Source: Phycomyces blakesleeanus NRRL 1555(-) (Eukaryota > Mucoromycota > Mucoromycetes > Mucorales > Phycomycetaceae). Taken from it: a stretch of DNA of 64,000 nucleotides. The notes beneath the pieces were generated by a model. It was given only the letters and a program-made list of their open reading frames with translations, searched no databases and had not been told where the DNA came from. Position 1 is the stretch's first letter. Each line of letters begins with the position of its first letter. A program made the position numbers and the translations under genes. Shown here piece after piece: positions 57,623 to 64,000 of the stretch. The stretch covers positions 3,764,653 to 3,828,652 of the forward strand of contig NW_017265134.1 of assembly GCF_001638985.1 (NCBI RefSeq). Direction: 5' to 3'.

Positions 57623-59395
57623 ATCGACATCAAAGTTACCACCCAACATTCTATCGTTTATTGCAACTCATGTCGCCCGAATGAACCAACGTACGTGTGT
57701 ATTAGTCTGTAAACAGTGGACGGAACCATTTCTAAATGCTTGTTGGGGTAAAATAAGTGTCGAAAAGCTTAAAATAAAGAGCATGGTCGACACATCCAAT
57801 CTTAAACGTGTTTACACAATAAATACCCATCGTGTGTGGGCATTGGAACTAGCCACTCTAAATCCAGAAGACATGGTATATCTTTCATGGTTACAACAAG
57901 CGTATCCTAAGCTGAAGTATTTTGAATGCATGGAAACAAGAGGGCAAGACAGCTGGATTACAGAATCAATTGATTGGAGTCTTTGGAAGTCATTGTCATA
58001 CTTGAGTATACATTTGGATTATAGTCATGAGGACGATACGGTGGAAAGCTTCTTCTTAAAACTCTCAGAATTTTCGTCCCTTGTTCATCTCACAATCAGT
58101 CCATCATACGGTGACCGAAAGCGTACTACTTTCTCCTGGATAGATAATTAAGTACTTTACCACAACTTACCACATCTGGAGTATCTAAAAGTTGATTATA
58201 TCCTTGCGCCTATCACAAAAGATGACATGGAGATAGTAAGATATATTCCCCCGGCGCATACTGTGACAAGGATACATTTTCCGGAAAGTTCCATTGACAC
58301 CTTTTGGATATTTTACTTTGCACTCAAATACCTCAACATACTCCATTTAACTATCAGAGAGGATCATATCGGCGAGCCAAGAAATCCCATAAATGACGTC
58401 CAAGATTATCAGAATGAACTCCAAGTTCTATCGACTCTTGATATTTTTTCCCTTGTTTAAAAAAGGTAGTAACACCCGTTAGACCTTTCTCTGGATGACC
58501 CTTAGCTATATTTTTCGACACTTCAAAATTTTGGCTCAACATTAGAACACATCGAGTTTTTTAATGACGGGCGCTCCACATACCTAGTTGATGATTTCAA
58601 AAGTTGCATTCAACCTTTCTCAGAAACACTAAAAACCCTGTCGATCAAGACATTTGATTATCCTAATTCCAAACCAAACACATACATTTTTAGCGTATGT
58701 CCAGAACTAGTTGAACTAAGAATTGTGTCTTTTAGTGTCTTGGTAGAAGTAGACTTCATATCAAATCAATTCTTTGCCTTGCGATTATTGCATGTAAGCT
58801 CATCTCCCGTATCACTTACCACATCCCCAAAGAACACCCCCGCCCCGCACTCTACAGAAATTGGAAATTCGTGGTTCAAAAGTCGGTCAAACTGTCTTTA
58901 AATACCTGTCCTTCAATTGTAAACAGCTCAAATTCATCAAACTGATAAATATCGACGTTTCCGAGACTGGCTTAGAAGAATATGGTTAATTAGTATTCGA
59001 CATGTCCTTGTCACAACTGGAGGGATTAATACTTGACAACATCAAATCTGGGTATAACATTGTCAAGCACTATATCATTGAGCAAATGGAGGATCCAGAC
59101 GCTAGTTCATCAGATCAAAATGGCGAGGGACAACCAGCACGGACAAGCTGGTATCATGTGTGCTTGGACGAAACAAACAAAAGAGAAAGGCACTTGGCCT
59201 GGGAGCTCGGGAAACACGATATCGAGTTTTCTAAGAGATACTACGGAGATTTCAAACGCAGAAGATTGCGTGAAAAAGGACGGAAAGACTTGGAGCGAAA
59301 TATTAAGGAGTTACATACCAAAAAGATTCTGGAAAAGGGATCTTCAAAATGGTGCTTTGCTACTTTGATTTAAGTCTGTTAAAAGCTATTTTTTT
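57623..59395 (+). pseudogene. F-box protein 3, decayed paralogue
   Basis: The sequence matches F-box 1 and 2 from LPPNILSFIATHV and CVLVCKQWTEPFLNACWGK to LAWELGKHDIEFSKRYYGDF and KRFWKRDLQ (frame-shifted). The position of the ancestral ATG reads ATC, followed by one extra base. In-frame stops occur at 58149-58151, 58458-58460 and 58986-58988, with frame changes between. Long intact stretches show that loss is not ancient. An internal ATG at 57681 would skip half the F-box. Confidence 0.88.
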
Positions 59396-60321
59396 CATAA
59401 AAAAATAAAGCGAAAGGCAGCAGCCAGTATCTACTAGTACAGCCATTGTCATCTATGTCAGCCTGATTTGTACTCTTTTTATGCTTTCAATACAGTTTTG
59501 TATGTACTCCATACCTAGCTTTTTTTTTATATTCTTATCACAGCGTCCACATCCATTTAAACCAAAAATTTGCACAGGTCCATACCCAGTTTACTTAATA
59601 TTATAGAAAAAATTGATTTGTCTTAAGACATATCTCCGTGTACGGAAAGTAGGTCTATCTTTATGAAGAATAACCTTCCTTGATCTAGCTTCTGCAACAT
59701 TTATAAATCAAGGACAGCCATTTTTTTGTTTACTTGCTATATTACTAATGTATTTATTTTGATTGATATCAATATTATCTACAAATTCAAAATGGCCAGG
59801 TTCTTCACCGAACCTCAAACCTAATGTCTCTTTCTTTACATTCTTCATATTATTATTATTTTGAAACACGCACACACACACAGTTGACACTGTATTTATG
59901 ATATAAACCAAAAGAAAGAAGATACGAAAGAAAAACTGCATGTCGCTTAGCTAAATTGCATTGTCCCATATGTTACTGTAACATTAATTCGCTTATTACT
60001 TGAACTATCAATATTTGTCTTTTTAGTGTCTCTCAATCATGCGAGGATTGCGTGCAATACTAAGTTTTGAAGTTAGGTATCTTGAAGTCGCTAATAATTG
60101 TTGGTTTGCGGAACAGATATTTTTTTTTATTATGACAATAGTTTGAGCTCGATGAATAAAATCACATAAACTGTTCAGGTATATATATATATATAAGAGG
60201 AGAAAAACTCCCGTTTGTTGCTCTTCTACAAACGTTGACCTTAATGCTGGACAATGTCAATCTCAACTCAATGTAAGAAATGAAAGCCGATCTTCTCCTG
60301 TATATCCCTTACCAAATGCCT
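59396..60321. other. Gene-free interval (0.9 kb)
   Basis: AT-rich DNA without recognised features; a (CA)n tract lies at 59871-59881 and (TA)n at 60180-60195. Confidence 0.4.
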
Positions 60322-60561
60322 TTAATCCTCATTTATTTTGCCTGCGATGGCTTGCATTTCTGGTGTAAATGGCTCGCCGGTCTCTTTAATTAGCTTAATT
60401 ATACTTTGCACAACATGCCGTCTCATGCCAACAATGTGCGCAATCTTTCCCAAAGAAACATTTGATTTGTGAAGGTAATAAACACCCCAAGTCTTTTCTA
60501 CTACTCCTGGCTCTTTTGCAGAGAAATCGTAATCGTCAATTTCGGAATCTTGTGCTGACAT
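60322..60561 (-). CDS. Helix-turn-helix fragment, probable transposase N terminus
   Basis: A 79-codon frame begins MSAQDSEIDDYDF. Its middle (KSNVSLGKIAHIVGMRRHVVQSIIKLIKETGEP) has the helix-turn-helix spacing seen at the start of Tc1-type transposases, like SLTAISEKTGIPMTTVHSTVQSWKQNGTP in the intact elements. It ends shortly after, without the catalytic domain. It could be a truncated transposon remnant or a small domesticated DNA-binding protein. No splice donor leading to a longer protein is obvious. Confidence 0.45.
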   Translation of the reverse strand: MSAQDSEIDDYDFSAKEPGVVEKTWGVYYLHKSNVSLGKIAHIVGMRRHVVQSIIKLIKETGEPFTPEMQAIAGKINED

Positions 60562-62913
60562 GCTTCACTTTAATGAATGTGCTGATGAATAAAATAGAAT
60601 AATTTATGCAAAAGTATATTGAAAAATTGCATAATTATATGTGACCGTATAATAATGAGCATATTCTTGAGAGATCCATTAAGATAATATATTAAAGCAT
60701 TAATAACAATAGTAATGATTTTTCCTCCTGTGTTAGCAATATCTGAATTTGCTAGAGAAAAAAACACAGTTTGATATGGAATTCCTCTCTCTAAAAATAT
60801 TCTTTTACTAACAGGATTATAAGGTTGTGAGTCAATCCACTGGCCTGACCCAGAATTTTACCAACCAAAGTTGCTTGATCATGACTATGCTGACCCACTT
60901 GTCGGAAGATAAGGAATATAAACCAACCATATTTCCCAGAACTTTCTATCAGTAGTTCGAGTGGTAGCTTGTACCAGAGTAAAAAGTTAGTTTTCTTTTT
61001 ATTTCTTTGTGATTTTTCGGATATTGTCATAGTGTTTTGTTCCTTTAATAGATGTGAATCAACGCAGACTGTAATATCGAGCTTTAGAAACATGAAAGAA
61101 AATCACTAGTTTCATACTGCGTTTATAGTATGTAGTGCTTATGCACATTATAACTATGATATATCAGTTAAAAGCATTCATAAAAAGATAAAGGTCTATG
61201 TATATAGATCAGATAAGTGAATTTTTTACTAGACACACAGTTTCATGAACTATACAATTTTATAGTAAAGCACAGATACTTTTGATATCTGATACCAGAA
61301 GTTGTACTGAAATAAATTATTTTTAAAGTAGTACTTCTCAAAGGTTTCGATATAAATTCTACTTAATTCTTGCGAAAAGACAGAATTAATACAATTTTTT
61401 TGTTGCTTTTGACACCGTATACACGACCATGGAGTCCATATTCACGACACTGACCTATTGGTATAACATACTTTTCCCACAGTTTTCTTACATGTTATAA
61501 ATGCGGCTTTCCAAGATCTTCTTGGTTCTGTCTCACACAACGTTATCATGGACGTACAAGAAGAGCTGATCAACCAACTGACATATTTCTTGTAATGCTT
61601 CCAGTTGAAAATTAGCCCTTGTGGGTAAGCGGCTAGATATAATTAGACGTAGAGAACCTCCACATCTCTTTGAGTAGAGCATATTGTAGAATGAAAACTC
61701 AATTATTTCTCAAAAAAAATAACTTGAAAGAAGGTCATGATAATTGGCCTATTTTTCTTTAAGTTTAACAAAGGTTTCCTAGGAAGAAGAAAGATGATTA
61801 GGAAATCATGCTGTTTGTCAAACCATACAATAGCTTTTGATACAGGAAACCCCACCCAATGCCTAAGTTACATACATCAAAGAGAGACTCAAGACATCCA
61901 TCAATACTGCATTTATTACGAGAACATTAACCGGATAGAACGTTATGACGATATATACTCACATATGCTTAACAATAGTAACGACTCTAAGAAACAACGT
62001 GAAAATAGTTATGTAAAGAGAAAACAAAAATAAATGAATTGCCTGTAGTTTCGGTTGAAGGACTTGCCTTTGTTTGCTATTGTCTTCTTTGCTTTCCTAA
62101 TTTCTTTCTCTTTTTTTTACGGTACATTCTACTCATAAACCTTCAAAAGAAGGTAACAATTATGCCAGGTACTTTTTCGGTATCTATATATATATATACA
62201 TAAGTAAAAGAATGAAAGTGCAATACGTACGAAGAATATCTAGAATCTGCTTATTTGTCACAGGTCTACTGAATGATATTCTATTACATACACATATTAT
62301 GCACTGTATTTCTCACCACCAATTATATAAAGAACAGTGGAGCATTGGGAGACTTTGCATAAATCTTTATTTTGTTTCTATGTAACAATACAAAACAATT
62401 GGAAACCTATTACTGAGCAGTCAAATCAAAGAAATTGAATTCTGTAGAGAAAAAAAAATTCCCCAATTCCATCCAACCAAGCACACAGTGCAAAATCGTC
62501 TCAATTTCAAGTTGAAATGTTGGTTTCGACTTCCTGAGTGGTCAAAGGAGTTTAAATAAGTTATCGAAGCAAAATCGAGTCCGGGAATACGTCCGGGTCC
62601 TTATTCCAGAAAATAGTCGAAGAAATGAGAAAATTTGAGGTTGTGGGGGTGAAAAAGTGGTGGGCTGGCAGGGGGGGATTGTGAGTCGTCGAACGGAGAG
62701 TGGGAGCGAGAGGTCGAGAGGGCGAATGGTGGGTGTGAGGGGAGAGGATATTTGGAGGTCCTTGAAGTTCATTGAATTCTCTCTTCCCTATACATTCAAC
62801 AAGTGAGTAAATCAACTACACATCAATCCCCACATTATGGATTATGCTCCAGATGTCTGTGGATGGATTATCTCAAAAAGACAGATGTATTGATCCTCTT
62901 AATCTTCTATAGT
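60562..62913. other. Gene-poor interval with possible transposon debris; RPS2 promoter at the end
   Basis: A 100-codon minus frame (61093-60791) and a 98-codon plus frame from ATG 61737 are open but show no recognisable family. A G-rich stretch (about 62630-62755) with GGGGG runs stands out against the AT-rich background roughly 200 bases upstream of RPS2. The region just before 62914 should contain the RPS2 promoter. Confidence 0.4.
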
Positions 62914-63579
62914 ATGGCTGACTCTGCAACGGCCGGTAATCGTGGTAAGCATACTGACAGTCCACAGCGCCTCTCTTCCAAGTCAAACAAAATGAAGCAC
63001 CAGAGACCATATTTTTTAAAGAAAAATATGATCCTCCTCTTCTCTGTGAACAAAAATTGCCATACGTTCGCCATCATTCAACATTAATCATTCACCAAAC
63101 AAAACAAAACAAAAAAAGGCATTTTGTTGAATGTCACCGGGCCTTTTCAGGAATTAAAATAAGAGTGTGGAGAGGAGGAAAGAGATGTCGTTGTTTGATT
63201 GGAATGAGCGGGACATTCTTTGATCTAGTACATATAATGGATGAATAATTGACTGATAAACCTTATTTTTTTTTACAAATAAAAAGGACGCGGTGGTTTT
63301 GGACGTGGTGGTCGTGGTCGCGGCGGTGCCCGTGGACGCGGTGGACGTCGTGGAGATGAAAAGACCGAGTGGTGAGTTCAATCTCTACAAATAAAAACTA
63401 ATTAGAAAAAAAACGACAGTTAATTAACCCATCTCATTCTTTTTTTCAGGGTCCCTGTCACTAAGCTTGGCCGTCTCGTAAAGGCTGGCAAGATCAAGTC
63501 TATTGAGGAGATCTACCTCTTCTCTCTCCCCATCAAGGAGTACCAGATTGTCGATTTCTTCCTTAGCAACTTGAAGGAT

Positions 63580-63611
<32 letters not shown>

Positions 63612-64000
63612 GACCCGTGCTGGTCAGCGTACCCGTTTCAAGGCCTTTGTTGTCATTGGTGATCACGATGGCCATGTCGGTCTCGGTGTCAAGTGCTCCA
63701 AGGAAGTCGCCACCTCCATCCGTGGTGCCATTATCCTCGCCAAGCTCTCCATCATCCCCGTTCGTCGTGGTTACTGGGGTTCTGCCCTCGGTGAGCCCCA
63801 CACCGTTCCCTGCAAGGTCACTGGTAAGTGCGGTTCCGCCTTGTGCCGTCTCGTCCCTGCTCCCCGTGGTACCGGTATTGTCGCTGCCCCTACCCCCAAG
63901 AAGGTCCTCCAGTTGGCTGGTATCACCGATTGCTACACAACCTCCCGTGGTTCTACCCGTACTCTCGGTAACTTCGTTAAGGCTACCTTTGCTGCCATTG
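62914..64000 (+). CDS. RPS2: 40S ribosomal protein S2 (uS5), truncated by window end
   Basis: Three exons are visible: 62914-62944, 63287-63371 and 63451 to beyond 64000. The N terminus [11 protein letters not shown] runs into an RGG-rich tail ([20 protein letters not shown]), a usual target of arginine methylation in eukaryotic S2. The conserved body follows: [26 protein letters not shown]-type [54 protein letters not shown] and [10 protein letters not shown]. The protein sits near the mRNA entry channel of the small subunit and affects decoding fidelity. Codons are strongly C-ending in exon 3. A 5' intron right after the start region is common in fungal ribosomal protein genes. The 3' end lies outside the window. 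Confidence 0.97.

Noticed and set aside
61737..62033. 98-codon frame as a gene
   Set aside because: No recognised family, no paralogue in the window and no splice-supported extension; could be real, but unsupported.

Overview
The window is 64 kb of AT-rich nuclear DNA from a fungus. Genes are split by many short GT..AG introns with conserved donors (GTAAGT/GTATGT-like), intergenic DNA is full of (TA)n, (CA)n and A/T tracts, and there are GPI-anchored cell-wall, OPT and Sucrase/ferredoxin-like genes. An INTS3-type Integrator subunit, a MED25-type Mediator subunit, Tc1 elements and an F-box gene family point to an early-diverging lineage, most likely Mucoromycota (Mucorales-like). That placement is inference; no rRNA or marker gene is complete enough to prove it. 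I saw no tRNA, rRNA, CRISPR array or bacterial-type operon.

Layout. 1-9.5 kb: a C2H2 zinc-finger gene, a ubiquitin-like/40S S27a fusion gene (minus) whose ubiquitin half is strongly altered, and a 20-exon INTS3 gene. 9.8-14.8 kb: two identical 1,346-bp Tc1/mariner elements in opposite orientation flanking an F-box gene; the right-hand element forms the last codons and stop of that gene. 14.8-20.2 kb: gene-poor, with three copies of a ~300-bp repeat, degenerate tandem repeats and hairpin-bearing repeats. 20.4 kb and 36.3 kb: two copies of an unknown 86-residue membrane-protein gene with conserved flanks. 21.6-35.7 kb: a dense housekeeping block with MED25 (minus), the branched-chain 2-oxoacid dehydrogenase E2 (minus), exosome RRP45 (minus), a NOPCHAP1-like snoRNP factor (plus), a tiny three-exon gene (minus), pterin-4a-carbinolamine dehydratase (plus) and an AIM32/Suc_Fer protein (plus). 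36.7-52.4 kb: a Tc1 remnant, an RNF34-like FYVE/RING ligase, an oligopeptide transporter, a GPI-anchored wall protein, histidyl-tRNA synthetase and another Tc1 remnant. 53.3-61 kb: a frameshifted F-box paralogue, a dead F-box paralogue and more transposase debris. 62.9-64 kb: the 5' part of RPS2, cut by the window end.

Functional themes. Many genes serve gene expression: Pol II regulation (INTS3, MED25), RNA processing and snoRNP assembly (RRP45, NOPCHAP1-like, divergently transcribed), and translation (S27a, S2, HisRS). A second theme is ubiquitin and protein turnover (ubiquitin-like fusion, RING ligase, F-box proteins). The F-box genes lie close to transposon debris, and only one of the three is open, which suggests birth-and-death evolution. 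Exon structures were derived by hand from splice signals and protein similarity and have not been checked against transcripts.
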